Assembly (NCBI GenBank): GCA_000507305.1 | Contig: DF239791.1 | Coordinates: 22,305 to 86,304, forward strand | Length of the DNA stretch: 64,000 nt | Origin: Breviolum minutum Mf 1.05b.01 | Lineage: Eukaryota; Sar; Dinophyceae; Suessiales; Symbiodiniaceae | Direction: 5' to 3' | Part shown: piece by piece, positions 34,223-54,087 of the stretch | Layout of the letters: every line of letters starts with the position of its first letter | How positions within the stretch are numbered: position 1 is the first letter of the stretch | The notes under the pieces: generated by a model | Seen by the model: the letters and a program-made list of their open reading frames with translations, nothing else | Database searches by the model: none | What the model was told of the DNA's origin: nothing | Program-made: the position numbers and the translations under genes

Positions 34223-34830
34223 CAACAGTACCAAGCTTCTTTTTTGCCTTTGATTCAGCGACTAAATCTGGAAGCCTCTGCTCTATGTGGGAGATGAGCT
34301 AGTTGACTGCAATGTTTTAGCCACCAACTAGAATACTGCATGTTGACTTCAACTGTTTTTTGCTCAGTTTCACCCCCTATTTATACAAGCATGTTTTCTT
34401 ACCTGGTGCTTCAACCACGTCAATTCCCCGCAGCGTTTGTACCCTCAACTCAGCGCAAAGCCTGGAAAATGACATGAAAGTCATCACTCATCACCATGTT
34501 TGAGTTAGGCGAATTACAACAACCTCACCTCCCCCAAATAGTGGCTTGTAAGAACCACCCCACGAAATATTGCTGAATTTGGGGTCCGTGGGTTGTTGCA
34601 AAACCAAGTCATGCAAAAGGCCCCATGACTCAGTTGAACCACTGAGATTGTTGCAGTCAAGACTTTTATACCGGACTATGAAAATTTAAAAACCCGCAGA
34701 AAACGACTGGTACCTTATTTGGTACCAAATGTGTTGATACTCCCAATAGATCCAATTTTGGGTTCAAGAAGCTTGAGCCACATTTGTTTTTTGTTTTTGT
34801 TTTGCTGCCACCAAAATAGACAGTTTCAAG

Positions 34831-34944
34831 ACAGCTTCACATAGATCCTCCACTTGTGGGGTGGCCATGGCTGCAAATGTCGAAGGCTTAGTGCTGTTTG
34901 ACAGCCAGCAGTTGCAGTGGAAATGTCAAGCTGGCTGGTGCTTA
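34831..34944 (+). CDS. Isolated exon candidate
   Basis: 38 codons between TTTCAAG| and |GTGAGG, open in one frame (MAANVEGLVLFDSQQLQWKC). The final 20 bases (GGCTGGTGCTTAGTG) recur at 47402-47416, so part of it may be a dispersed repeat. No family was recognised. Confidence 0.35.
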
Positions 34945-35019
34945 GTGAGGAGCAAAAGATGACAATTTTCACTAGTAAATAACGAGTAAATGAGTAGGTT
35001 CAGCTACTTGGAGGATGGG

Positions 35020-35150
35020 CTCCCAGGACTTGTAAGTGGTTAGGATCACCCATTTGTTAGTCATTTTCATAGCCATTTGGAAGGGGAACTTTGCCCGATC
35101 CTGACAGGGGACTTAACATCACCATGGTCCTATGGTTATTAACAGACTGA
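35020..35150. mobile_element. MITE family D copy
   Basis: CAGGACTTGTAAGTGGTTAG marks the left end and CATTTGGAAGG the middle. The right end is eroded. Confidence 0.55.
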
Positions 35151-35941
35151 ACCGAGTCCATTCCTGCCCTAGAAATGTTCTGCTAATCATGGTCACTGAA
35201 ATGTTGAAAGTTCAAAGGGGCAGAGTTTCACCCTTAAGAGTATTTGAATGAATCTTCTGTATGACAAGGATGGCTTCACGTGTTTTTCCGTGCTTAGTTT
35301 TTATTAACTTGTTCGTTTCCCCCTGCTAGACATGCCGTTGAAACCACTCGTGGCCCGATTTTTGTGGGGAGTTTCAAGTTTGAAAGTGTCTCTTTTTCGT
35401 TGTTTGTAAGGGACGCAACAATCCCAGGGCACGAAGGAGGGATTGTCATGAATCACCTCTGAGGTGGCCCCCACCTGATGAAACCAGTTGGCCTACCCAG
35501 TAGTGGTTGGCGGATGGTGTTTCCAATGTGGGAAGCTCGGTAGGCTACATGTTAACTAAGAAATCTCAGAAACATCAACTTCAAAGTTTGTAAACAAAAA
35601 ACCGCAAGTTAACAGTTTGCACCTGAAATATTTTGAAATATTTGGGGATTCAAAGATGAGGTTCCTTTTCGGGCACGGGATGAATACGTGGGATTACTGA
35701 CGATCGCAGCACTGAATGATTACTGATGGCTTTCCCTTTTGGTGCTGCCTGTCATAAAAGGTTGGGGGAATACCATCCACCCACAAATGGGTTCCAAGGA
35801 ATAGTTTCTTCCTCATCCCATCGCAACCATCTTTCAGGCTTCATCTCTGAGTGGACCCAAAAACACGGGGTAGCAGGACATGGTCCCATGACGTGTCAAG
35901 CTGGATGCATTGATTTTTTGATTGGATCTTTCACACTCCAG

Positions 35942-36121
35942 TGACATGTCGCAAATGCAGCAGTTGAAGGCTGCAATTGGTTGCCATGTTACGAGACACT
36001 TGTTTTCTGTATCTAAGGTCTCTTCATTTTCAGGTCATTTTTACCAGTACTCAGATGTGCATTCTCATTTTTGTCACATCCTACCTGCCAAAAAAATTGA
36101 TAGGGCTCAAGCCGCGCAAAG
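35942..36121 (+). CDS. Exon candidate(s) of unknown gene
   Basis: An acceptor CACTCCAG| is followed by MSQMQQLKAAIGCHVTRHLF and, in the same frame, by YSDVHSHFCHILPAKKIDR to a GT donor at 36122. A 30-base GT...AG segment (36018-36047) in the middle keeps the frame either way, so it could be a minute intron or coding. It precedes the coiled-coil gene and may be the end of another gene. No domain was recognised. Confidence 0.4.
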
Positions 36122-36223
36122 GTTGTGTGCTGGAAAAGAGGTGTGTTTTGTTGGACTCGACCTCCCCGGAAAAAATCTCGGCGTTCCTCGTGTTTTTGGG
36201 ACACCCAAAAACATGTGAATCCC

Positions 36224-42756
<6,533 letters not shown>

Positions 42757-42760
<4 letters not shown>

Positions 42761-42853
42761 GTGGTGGTTTCTTGCATTGTCTATGTTCATCCCTACTTGG
42801 GGAAATGAGCCAATTTGACTAATATTTTTCAGATGGGTTGAAACCACCAACCA
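42757..42853. mobile_element. MITE family A copy at an exon edge
   Basis: CTAGGTGGTGGTTTCTTGCA and GGTTGAAACCACCAACCAG. The exon 42621-42760 runs into the left TIR, where AG|GTGG is a donor. Confidence 0.85.
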
Positions 42854-43262
42854 GGAATATTCTGGCCATTTTTTGAGGCGGTAGCCTCCATAAGACTAGC
42901 AGGACTAGCACCTAAAGATGGATCATTTGGAGACTACTTATCTATATTACTTCCATTTTGGGATAGCCTATTTTCATGGGCGATTATTTTGGTTTTACGG
43001 AGTGAGTGTAAATCATCATCACTATTTTTACGCAAAAAAACCTTTATTCACGGTTACAGTGCTTAGGGAAGGGCCCAAATGATGAGAGTGGTGACGATTG
43101 TTTTGACACCACCAAAATTAGGGGAAGATGTTTTGACGTTTGATGAATTTGGTCAGTGAATGTGTTTCTTGCATGAAATCAAAATCGCCACTTAGAACAA
43201 GATTGAATATGATATTTTAGACTTGGTTTTGATAATTTTGATACTCAGAACCTCGATGTTTT

Positions 43263-43375
43263 CTAGGTGGTGGTTTCAAATATGTTTCAAATATTTTTTA
43301 ATGTTCATCCCTATTTGGGGAAATGATCCAAATTGACTAGCATATTTTTCAGATGGGTTAAAAACCACCAGCCAG
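43263..43375. mobile_element. MITE family A copy
   Basis: CTAGGTGGTGGTTTCAAATA and TTAAAAACCACCAGCCAG, with GGGGAAATGATCCAAATTGA. ATGTTTCAAAT is duplicated near the left end. Confidence 0.85.
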
Positions 43376-43774
43376 TTTTCTACTGCAAATATGCCTTTTT
43401 TCGCCTATCCCTCGATTCAAACCTCACTAGTTTCACCCCAACACTTGAGAGAAGTTGAGGCAGTCGGATTTCTGGTAAACCAAGAGCTCCCTCCGGAAAA
43501 TCTCAACAAATCTCCAAAGCAGCAATTTTGAAAATTTGAAGGAGGTACCGCGTACCTATGTGAGTATGGGAAAATGTATTCCTGCTTATTTGAATTCCCA
43601 CTTCAATTGTTTTTTTTCTTATGTTCCACTTTCTCTTGGGGGAAGACGTGCCCTTGGTCTGGCCACAACATAACCAGCTATAGAACAGATTACAACTGGG
43701 TGATTTCAACCCACTACCTGTAGCCATTCCCTCTGAGTAACGTGCACAGGGCTTCCAATGAAACGTCGTTGCAG

Positions 43775-43913
43775 GGGGTGCCATGCTGCTGGCAACAACG
43801 CAAAGTCAGATGGATTGCAACAGGAAAAGAACGAGGAAAAAGCGCGGCGGCGACCTGCGACATGGGAGTCAAAGGATGCCCCCCCCCCATGCCACCTCCC
43901 CCGGAAAAAGTGA
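43775..43913 (+). CDS. Exon candidate, Lys/Glu-rich
   Basis: After TCGTTGCAG| the frame reads GCHAAGNNAKSDGLQQEKNE and ends at a TGA within repeat-like sequence (TTATTAAGGG). A second frame is also open. It may be a late exon of the preceding coiled-coil gene. Confidence 0.3.
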
Positions 43914-44382
43914 TTATTAAGGGACAATGATGGTTAAATGACTCCTTAATAAGGCCTTATTTCTTGGAGGGAGTTGGCATCAAGGCGGGTCCCCTTCTTA
44001 GATTCCTATTAACATGGGTTGACCTCCATTTTCTTTCAGTGGAAAAACTGACAGAAATGTAATTATAAGTGATGTTTTTAAACTTCCCACTTAAGGCAAT
44101 TGTAAAACACATCCCGGCAAACCCCTAGCAAATCCAAATGGTGACTAAAGTCGACCTTTCCTTCCCCTTCAAGACGAGAGATCGCAAAAAATCATGACGT
44201 GAAATGAAGATAGACAAAATGAAACCTCTCAAACATCTTCATTTCAGATATTTGCCATGTGCTAAACAGGGACTTCAAAGATCCCTGTTTGATGTTGAAA
44301 CGTAGCCAATTGTTATCCAATTGTTGCCGACTTTCTGTCCAACTAGGATTAGTTTCAGTCAGAGATTCTGGATAGATTTATC

Positions 44383-44471
44383 CTAGGTGGTGGCAACTCA
44401 AATGTTTTTTACCTGCAGAAATGATCCGATTTGACTAATATTTTTTCAATTGGATTGAAACCACCAACTAG
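44383..44471. mobile_element. MITE family A copy
   Basis: CTAGGTGGTGGCAACTCAAA and GATTGAAACCACCAACTAG. The left end shares the CAACTCAAAT variant with the copy at 2175. Confidence 0.85.
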
Positions 44472-45778
44472 TATCACATTTTATCACCATGAATTTTCAT
44501 CACCACAAATGGCGGGAAGATTGAAACTGGAAATAAGTATCAACCATCTTGGCTTCGGCAAATCCAATTTTGAGTCAGTGTTTCGGGACCAACTTGCTGT
44601 TAAGGATTTAAAATCCTAAGGTATGCTAATTTCCTTGAAAGGTATAGTGACTGAAACTAGAAAGTTTTCAATTTTGAAAGGCCCCCAAAGTTTAAAAGCT
44701 GACCATTAGTCGTGTCATGTCATAGTTTATATGCTATATCGGCTATATCATATATATATAATATATATATTGTTTTTTAGGTATGTATATATATATATAT
44801 ATGTGCATTGATTCATATCTCATTTCCCACATACAACTGCTGATGATTCAAAAATCCACTGGTTTGATAAATGGGTAGTTTATCCCACGGAGGGTTTTAC
44901 ACATCTCAGGTGCTTAGCAAGATTTCCGTGGATTTCCAGCCATCAGCAGATGTCAACAGTAGTCGTTACGCATTTACATTTAATTTGAGTACTGTACGTT
45001 TGAGTGCACATATGTATGCATATATATTTATATACATACATTTATGTAGTTTGATTCATATTCATATATGTATACATCGAATCACATCGCTTTTTCTTTG
45101 CTATTATATCACCAGCGTGTATCTAGCCCAAATCAGCCCATATACTCGTACTACTATCGATGCTTCAGAAATCAAGTCAAACCAGTTAAGTTTAATCATT
45201 ACATATTTATCTAAACATCATATGTCCAACCGTCGGTGTTGGCATTTTTTCCCTACTGAAATAAACCAAATGTGATGGCACAGCACATTTTTGAGGTGGT
45301 TTGAAGCCACCAGATAGTCACTTTGAAGAGCTCAACAAAACTGGCCGTGAAAACCCAGCAAAGCTTCGGGTGTGTTATCGAGTGTGTAGGTGATCCATTC
45401 ATGCATATTAGTCTTCATATATTTATAGGGATCCTTATCTTGGCTTATTCAAATCCCTACAACTGGCTAGCATAATGGCCCCTATATACAGCAAATAGCC
45501 AGGGACCCCGGTCACTGCTTTAGCCTCAGGCACACCAGAGCCGCCAGGGAGACCCAAAACGAACAAAGGGAGCTCCGGGTGTGGATGAGGTGATCTTTTT
45601 GTTGATCCCAGATTTGTCTACCCACTAGTGCGGAATGACCATCAGCAACGGCTAGCACATCCCAAAGTCTTCATGGTATAACACCCCGAAAATTTTGGCT
45701 AGAAGGTAGTTGGATTTCGGCTGGTTGGAAGCCAAGAAAGATACAAAGCTTTTAGAAGGAGTTTGTTTGGCTTACCAG
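44472..45778. other. Gene-free stretch
   Basis: AT-rich tracts (44745-44803, 45009-45080) and a family E-like fragment (about 44866-44945, with GGGTAGTTTATCCC). No exon was supported. Confidence 0.4.
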
Positions 45779-48046
45779 GGTTGCTGGCAGTTCAACAGGC
45801 CGGCCAAATCGATCAAGGTTGCCAAAAGATGCAACAAGTTGAGAAAGCTTTTCTCAAAATCCATCCTGTGGGTAAAAAGTTCATGGCATGACATGTAACA
45901 TGACCCCCCCAAGAAAAAACATCTTCCACGAAAAATGGCCCATGAAGTTTGGTCGGAATTGTGGAAGTTGGATAGGCTATTTCATTTACTCGGGATGTTG
46001 CGGAGCGATTTGGAGGCATTTGCATTTCAGGATTTCAGGATGTATCCTTGTTGTTGTTGCATTTCTCTGTGGCATGTGTTATGATATATCTATGTGTGAG
46101 CGTCGAATGTTGAAGGTAACTGGCCAGCCACGACAACATTCAAATCATCCTCTCATTCGGTCTCATTCGTATGAATCCCTTTGGGAGACATTTTTTCCAC
46201 CAAAAAAACAAGATGTCGACATCTTCAATTCACCCCTACGGAAACCAACAAATCCGCCACCGGCGATCATTCGGTCCGAAACGTTTGGAACTTCTGCAGG
46301 TCGCGTCAGGATGTACCACTGCGCTTGCTGGCGGAGTTCTCTTCGGCTCCAGCGGATGTGTAAGGGCTACCCATCCGCTACACAGGGTCGTTACATCCCC
46401 TCCCGAAAGTTGAGTCGTTGGGGTTACGCCAGAGGCATGTGGACAAGCATTTTTTTTGTGAAGGACCTGGAGATGATGCAAAAATCAATGGTGTTGGGAT
46501 GTTTTACGATCCCACCATTTGAGTCGCACGGGTTAGACGGTGCATACCACCCGTGCGAGATATAATTCTAGACCCTTGAGAGATAGTAGTTAACTTTCAA
46601 ATACTCTGCCATTTTCCACTGAACCATGATTATGGGAGGAAAGGTATCCAGTCAAAATTATTTCAAGATACCCTCCCTGAAACTAACAGTTCGCACCTGA
46701 ACATATACCGTTGGAATCTCGGAGATTCCTATTGGAAACCATCATTTTAAGGGGCGAAAATGTTGAATTTCAGGGAGGTTCCGACCCAACCATCAGCCAA
46801 ACAACTGCCAAGGTGGCGTCCGGTCGTTCTAGATGAAGACCGGCGGTGTTTTTCCTTACATTGGCCCAAGGTAGGGAGGGAGGTACCCCGAAAACCCCAA
46901 TGTGGTTGCCCCCTATGGGAAATCCCCTTTTCTTAAGCCCTATTTTTTGTGGGTATTTATAGGTTATAATTTTCCCCAAGAATCCCTAGAGAACACAATA
47001 AATACCTGGGTACACCCCAATTGTCCCTTGAGTAATCCCTTTATACCCTTAGCCCCTTCAAATTTGGTTTTTATTGTAACTCACTAAGAGTTTTCTTTAA
47101 GAAAGATAACATAAGTTTTGCCCAGTAAATCATGTGTATTTTCACATCAGTTTGATAAGAATAAGCATCCTTTCATGGATAAAGTTTTACAATTTTGATA
47201 TCGCACATATGTTTATCACGTTTGTAATGATAAGCATCTTCATTATTGATAAACTTAGACATGCTTATCAGTAGTCCTTCTCCGCACAAAGCCACAACTA
47301 CTGTAATTCCAAAACGACTTCATCCAAACAGAAGTTGTTTTTTGTTGGGGGAGGGTTGGATGGCCAAAGTGACCAGAGATTTTTGTCAAACATAAAACTG
47401 GCTGGTGCTTAGTGTTGAACAAATGAGGTAAAAGATGGGCCATATTCCCTATGGAAACAACGAGCATCCTTGCCTGAGGTCTGAGTTTTTGTTGGGAGTC
47501 CCAAGCCCCAGAAGAAATTCATTTTCACATTTGGGCTTCCTGGATCCCTGGGTAAAGTCAATCAAATACAGTCCTGAAGATTAGCGGCTGGAACATAATT
47601 CCCTGGAGGTGAAAAGGAAGATCATGTTCCTTTTTCCAAACCGGTGATTTGTAGGTTCCATGTGTTTTTTTTGAGGGTGTATGTTTGGATGAAAAAGTAT
47701 TTCTCAAAATGGATGAAATGTTGCCAAGTTCAAGTAAAAGGGTCTTGGTAAACACATTTTACATTCGTAAATGAAGACGGCCATTTCCTACTCAAGAAAT
47801 GGGGTCAGTTTCCAGTTAGCCACGTTAATTTACCAAAAGGTGCTTCATGTGTAACTTAGTTTTTCTCCAAACCCCCCTCAACAACAAAAAACGAACATGT
47901 CCCCTGAAAAGGGATCATTTCGATAGGAAAATAATTTTCCAACCATCAGTTTTGCCACGGAGTCGCCACTGGAGGCGATTTCGGCCGCAAAATCCAAGAG
48001 CTACTTTGACCGCTTGTTGGAGGTGGCGTTAGGGCACCCCAGCTGA
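45779..48046 (+). CDS. Multi-exon protein of unknown family
   Basis: Exons: 45779-45871 (LLAVQQAGQIDQGCQKMQQV, GT donor), about 45914-46030 (MAHEVWSELWKLDRLFHLLG), 46213-46299 (Pro-rich, FNSPLRKPTNPPPAIIRSET), 46797-46870 (KQLPRWRPVVLDEDRRCFSL) and 47950-48046, a terminal exon with stop TGA (ESPLEAISAAKSKSYFDRLL). The join 46299/46797 is in phase (G then CC), which supports it. The join to the last exon is out of phase, so one exon is missing between 46871 and 47949. The first exon's acceptor (TTACCAG) resembles the right end of a family B subfamily. The start codon is not visible. The predicted protein is helical, and no family was recognised. Confidence 0.55.
46671..46780. mobile_element. 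MITE family B copy
   Basis: CCCTCCCTGAAACTAACAG on the left and TGTTGAATTTCAGGGAGG on the right with inner GCACCTGAAC / AAGGGGCGAA arms, in an intron. Confidence 0.8.
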
Positions 48047-48570
48047 GAAGCAACATGGCACGGCAAAACCCGGTTGTGGAGGGGGGGCTTTTTCCAGCCG
48101 TAGCTAAGGCGTTCTTTTAGGCAGCAGGAGTTGTTCTTTTGGTTAACAAACATGACTGTCATAGTGGCACTTAAACCAGTTTTTTTGGTGTGTTGGCATT
48201 ATTTTTTGGTTGGATTTGTTTCATCCCTATCCGGGGAAATGATCCAATTTGACTCATTATTTTCAAATGGGTTGAAACCATCAACTAGAAATATTTATCC
48301 CCCAACTTGAGGCATCCCAATATTTTATTACAATCCCCATGTAACTAGACAGTATTATCCCCTGTAATGATACCCTAACCAACCAGGGTTTTACCTTGTC
48401 ATTACAAAGCTGTATTCAAACCATTGGTGTTTCAAGGCCATGGGTGGAGTTGAAGAACACCAAGGTGCTGGTTTTGGTAGGCTCTAAGGTCGAAGTTTGA
48501 ATGAAATGGAATGGAATGAGATGAAATATTGATTGAATGATTGATTGATTGATTGAATGAATACATGAAT

Positions 48571-48645
<75 letters not shown>

Positions 48646-48847
48646 TTGATGATGATGTTGATGTTGATGTCACTCTTTTTAGAAATGAAATGATTCCATG
48701 ATACATTTTTTCATTGCATATCAAATATTCGATTGCATAAACCCATTATTTTGGAAGATTCAACTTGACTCATAAGGTCGTAGATGGTTTTGAAACATCA
48801 ACATGTTGTGGTCTCCAAAACGCTATAGTGATCAAATGTGCTGAAGC
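48047..48847. other. Intergenic stretch with degenerate family A and GAT repeat
   Basis: A family A right half (about 48225-48288, ATGATCCAATTTGACTC then GTTGAAACCATCAACTAG) and a microsatellite. No exon was seen. Confidence 0.5.
48566..48672 (+). repeat. (GAT)n microsatellite
   Basis: About 35 GAT/ATG units with GTT variants near the 3' end, like the tract at 3283. The poly-Ser frame on the minus strand is an artefact. Confidence 0.92.
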
Positions 48848-49475
48848 ATGATCACCCAAATTGATAGCAACTTTTGCATTTTCGCATCCATCAGCATCAC
48901 TCCTAATCAACGGCTGGCAAGGGGACCAGTGTCACTCGAAGTACCTGTTGGTACGCCACGGGTGGATGTACTTGTGACTATGCCTATGGCCAGCAGACAC
49001 GAGTCACGGACCTCAGGACGTCAGATGATGGGGGGAGGAATTTGCTGAGAAAAAATTAGCAGATGGTGGTTGTTTTAATTGGATGATGCCCAATCTTGAC
49101 TTAGGAAATGATTGTTTAACCAAACATCCATCTTAAACTGTGCTGATTCGCAAAAAGGGAGGTACGTTGGGACTTCAGCGCAAGAACTGATCACCAACTC
49201 ATGGGATTTATGGATTCAATACCACTTGCATATAGGTTTTGGTACCAACAGTCAACAGCACCAGCTGTTGGGTTCTTATCTTTTCAATTGATCATTTGGA
49301 GTCCCCTGCTCTCCATGTTTTTTGTATATTTTGCCTACATGAAAACCATAACAATCAACCCTTCATGTAGGTAAATATACCGTTCGTCCCATGGAGCATT
49401 TGGCAAATCATGGTTTCATGGATCGCTGGACAGCACGACCAAACGGCACGAAAGGCTCCAAGACTGGAATTCTTG
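48848..49475 (+). CDS. Two exon candidates before the PUF gene
   Basis: 48848-49048 is open with composition like coding sequence (RLARGPVSLEVPVGTPRVDV). 49391-49475 reads MEHLANHGFMDRWTARPNGT before a GTAAGG donor and starts at the right end of a family F element. Their connection is not shown. They could be a short separate gene or 5' exons of the PUF gene. Confidence 0.35.
49323..49388. mobile_element. MITE family F copy
   Basis: TGTATATTTTGCCTACATGA pairs with TCATGTAGGTAAATATAC. The right end CCGTTCGTCCCATGG resembles the inverse of the 26158 copy. Confidence 0.6.
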
Positions 49476-50308
49476 GTAAGGCGGTTGCATTTGGAATATC
49501 CCCCATGTTCAATACCCGTATCCTCCCATAGTCATGGTGACCCGTGGAGAAGGGGTGTATCTCCAATATGACTTGAAATTTCATTTAGGGCGATTTTCCA
49601 CGGGTCACCATGATGATGGGAGAAAGGGTAGGAAATGATAAATACATGTTTCATTCAGGGTCCTTTTTCCAGCCAGCTATGTTAGCCGATCCAATAGAAA
49701 GCCCACTTTTGAAATGGGGGTGAGTTTTGGAGTCATTGGATTTATTGCCATCACTTTTCGAGGTTGCTAAAAAAATGCGGGGGGGACAATGAACTGAGCT
49801 CTTCAATGCTTATTTGTGTCTGGGAGTTATTCACGGGAGTTTTAGAATCACCCCACCCAACCTATCCCCAAAAAAAAAGAAAGTAAGTGGCTTCGGCTAT
49901 TCGGAGATTTTTTGGAAACATAGGGGTCGCATAACCCCTTTCTTTACCTCCTGCCATGCTTACAGCCTTTCAGCCCAATGGCATGTGAGGTCACTAATGC
50001 CAGCATTTTACGTCCAAGTGCTCCAGGTCTTCATTGTGAAGGGAGGGAAGTGTTATGAAGTGTTGCTAGGGCCTTGCCCCCCCCAAAAAAAAGCATGAAA
50101 CACATGTGTTTTCCAGATTCTTGTGGTCGAAAGATGATTTTCAAAAAAGACTGCGAAAAAAGAAAAGCCTTTCTCTTTAGAAAGAATGGCAGTGAATTAG
50201 TTGACTCCAGTTAGAAAAAGGTTTTTTTGCTTAAAAACTTTATGACAGCAGCGATCTGAGCTCAAAGTCGTCTCATAATCTCTTATACAGTCGTATACAG
50301 ACCTTTCT

Positions 50309-53300
50309 ATGGCAGCTGAGATGACGAGTTCACCAGTGCCGTCCAACCAAGTCATCGTGTTGCTGGGGCCTGGCTATGGAGCAGTTCCTGTTACACAGGT
50401 GGTTCCAACTCAAGGTGCTGTGAGCTATGGCAACTATGTACTTTGCCAACCAAGTTTCACACATTTGCAGCTTCCCATGCAACCAATCACCTCGACTATG
50501 ACCACATCCACAGGATCTGGATGGATTCGTTCCCCTTCGCCTTGTGGAAACATGGTCCCAACGCCGCGCACCGATGTGCCCAGCGACAGCGAGGAGGAGT
50601 GCAACCAGTCCCGTCGTTCCACGAAAAACCCTCCCATGCCCAGCGCCAGCACGGCACGGCGCTTGCGACGGAAGCGGGCAGCCGAAAGGGCCAAGGTGGC
50701 CAATGCTTCTGCAGCACCACAGGCGTGGGTTGAGAGCAGGGATATGGATGTGCTTTTAAGCATCATTTTTTGAATGTAGTATACTGTTGAATATGTTTTA
50801 GTGTATGTTTGCTCGTGGATATATAGTGTAGTAGATTTGATGATTGTCATAGATGCATAGTATGGCATAGTGCGCAATCTGAGCTCTTTTAAAGAGAGTG
50901 ATCACAGGCGTGGGTGATTGCAATGAATCGGGTCAACATTGAGCTTCCAAAGTGGATGACAAATCTCACCCCATTTAGATACCATGGATTTGTGGAGGAT
51001 CACCAACTAACAACTTCGCAGTTTTGTAGACAGTGGGTGTTGGGATTGCAGAACCTTCTGGAACTGGCTCAATAAACACAATAAGCACCTAGAACCCAAA
51101 TGACCCACATTTTGGAAGCTTTGACTCATAAAATGGCAGGTCAACACCCCAACAAAGAGGTCAGTTGGGTGCTAGGCATATCGAACATATCGTTCAAACA
51201 TATGTGTATACTTCACATATGGCCATATATCATTCATTCATGTTTGGCGTTTGAAGTCATCTTGGATTACAGCTGCTTCATACCTGGAAGAATTGCAAAC
51301 ACATCGGTTGCTACTTTGCTAGATTTGCCTAAAATGTCCAGGTTAGTCTGGAAGAGCTTCGCTCTCAACTGCGTGATGATCCGCTGGCCGCAGTGCAGAG
51401 TATGAAAGGCACGGCGTTTGCTGGCAAAAAGCCACGTGAAAGGGAAGAGGATGGAAAAGAAAGGTTGTTTATGCTTCAAAAAGCTACCCTCCCGAAAATT
51501 AACATGTCCCTGAAGGGGAACCATTTCAAAACGAAATTTCATGTTCCAACCATCAATTTTCAGGGGCTTTGTTGGTTTTCAGGGGATCATCTCAAGAAAA
51601 AATACAAGCCAGCTGGGATGTAATAGTGTTTGTGGTTCGCTGCGCAAAGATTCTAATTTACCAAGTATGATTCATGCAAGGATCAATACAACACATCGGT
51701 AAACCGGTAAACCTGAGTACATTTCATTGTGACCTCACGTGGCCTCACCAAAAAAAAACTCCTTTGTGATCCGAGCCCCTGCCCCAAAAACGCAATTTTG
51801 ATGGGCCCTTTCATCCTACAGAACCAGTTGCGCAATGAAAACAACCCTGGTTATTTGCTGTATACGGGGGGCTGTACTACCCAATTATATAGGGATTATA
51901 AAAGGCCATGGTAAGGATCCCTACTAACCAATCAGCATGATGGAATGTCATAGGGATTTGAACACTGCTCAGTTGAGGATGATGCTTCATGAAAAAAATG
52001 CATCACCGAGTTGAAGATAGCAGGAAAAGTTTCTACTTTTCAAATTGTTCCAAGTAATTATAGTATGATACACTAAGAATTGATATTTCCACACATAGTC
52101 TTTAAGAATCTCTCCCTTCTTCATGGGTTAACTTTTTTACCTCTAAAATGATTATTCCCCTTCTTCCCCTTTAAAAGAACCAAGAGATGTTTGTTGTTTT
52201 CGAGGTCGCATTTGGCCATGGGCACGCAACGAAAAAGGCTGCCGTTTGGTGCAAGAAGCCTTGGAATGTTTGGGCGCCCGCGAGGCTCAACAAATCGCGA
52301 AGGAGTTGGAAGGTCATGTGCTTGAAGCAGCCACGTTGCCCGACCTTCGTGGGAGTGTCATATGAAAAAAAACGAGGGATTTTGTTTACGACCCAGTTTA
52401 TATAGGGATTAGAATAAACAATTATAAGGATCCCTATTAAACAACAATTAAAAAACTGGACCTTCCACCTCTTTTTGTTTTCCAAACGAATCTCATCAAC
52501 TAATGGTTAGTTGATGGTTGGGATTCGAATTCGGTATCCCTAAGTAACAATCCATTTCATTTTCGGGGATCCAAGACAATCCAAACCCCCCAAACCATCA
52601 ATTTACTATTGGCTGATATCGAGTTGGGTAGTTTCAAGTAAAAACTTAAATTCACTATATTGATATTGGTCCATCATTTTTCATCATTCTTCCAAACGAA
52701 TTTCAGGTGCCCACATGCCAACTACGTGCTTCAAAAAGTGGTCTCACATCTCTCCATTGCCTCCAGCTCTTTTGTATCCAGCGAGTTGCGTGGAAGCGTG
52801 GTGCGTGTGGCCAAGTAACTGACGATGAATTTTTTGGGAAAAATGTAAGGGTCTGTACAAATAGGCTTTTTGATGTTTGTATGTACTTGAAATGGTGGCA
52901 ATATGATATTAATATATTTTGTTGATTATGAATATGACATGATGCGTTCTGATATGCAATGACATTATCTTTGATTATCATGCATCTATTTCAACCCCAT
53001 ATCTTGGACATATATATATATATATACATATATATCTTCCCCCACTGGAAGGACGAAAAAAACAACTCCGCAATGGCACGATCCAAGGCATCGCTTTGCG
53101 TGTCGTATCCTCTGCAGGCTTCTGGAATTCTGTCCTTTCAGTGCTGCTTTGACCTGATGAGGATTTTTTGTGGGGGAAATTTTGAGACGACTTTGACACA
53201 GTAAGGATATTTGGTTCCCAAATTCCCAAACAAAAAGGTAGGTAGAGGCATGCATTATATGTAAATGTTGGGATGTGAAACCTCAAGAATGGCAGCTTGC

Positions 53301-54053
53301 AAGTGAAGGTTGTAAGTAAACTTGCAGACTCTTGTTCTAGTGAAATGTTGTAGAATGGGTTTCAATTCGATTGTTTATACCAGCGCATTTTAGATTGCCC
53401 CTTAAATAAACATGGTTCATTTTCGGAAGGTAGCTTTTGAGGGGCGAACTGTTAAATTTCAGGTGGGTAGAATTGTCTACCCCAAGCTTGGGGTGAGATG
53501 GAACGTCAGGATGCCAACTGGCGAGGGGGTTTTGGGGGCAAGGAACCGGAACCCCAAACAAGACCTGGGCCACTTTCCACAAATTAGGAGCCAAAAAGGC
53601 TTGATAGGTGTGAGGTTTTTTAAATTCAAGCAAATGTGACAAGGATAGGACTTTCGTTGTGAGGATTGATGACCATGTTGCTAGGCTAAAGATACGTGCC
53701 TGTGGGGAAGAACGTGGTAGGTTTTTGCTGAAACTATAGAATCGTTCCAATCGTGCTTGTTACAGGGATCACACTTCTTCCTTATCAGGAGGACTTATGA
53801 TTTCACCCATTAGATCGTAAGATGGCTATTTCATGTCAAGCAACACAAATATGGCTTGCAGATGCTTGCGGGAAATCCCTAGCTCTCAATAAGATGGTCC
53901 ATTTTCCAGCCACTCAATGTTAAATGTGCTTTGAAAGATCCAGAAATAAGATATGGCCCGGGATGTTTTTATTGACCGGCATTTTGGAAATATGATTCTT
54001 TGCAATATTTTAAAATTATTTCATATGTATTTCTTTAGTGCCGGCAAAAGAAA

Positions 54054-54087
<34 letters not shown>

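Larger units (their letters stand above)
33056..34830. other. Repeat-bearing stretch without a gene
   Basis: It contains family C (33695-33851) and family E (34133-34222) copies, and no supported exon. Confidence 0.4.

Noticed and set aside
44871-45275. 134-codon + strand frame
   Set aside because: It runs through AT-rich TATA/CATA tracts and a family E fragment. Its Tyr/Ile-rich sequence reflects base composition.
48416-48724. Poly-Ser protein on the minus strand
   Set aside because: Translation of the GAT repeat, with no splice or family support.
53337-53750. 137-codon minus-strand open frame
   Set aside because: It lies in a PUF intron, includes family B-like repeat sequence and has no recognisable motif. 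It is probably chance.
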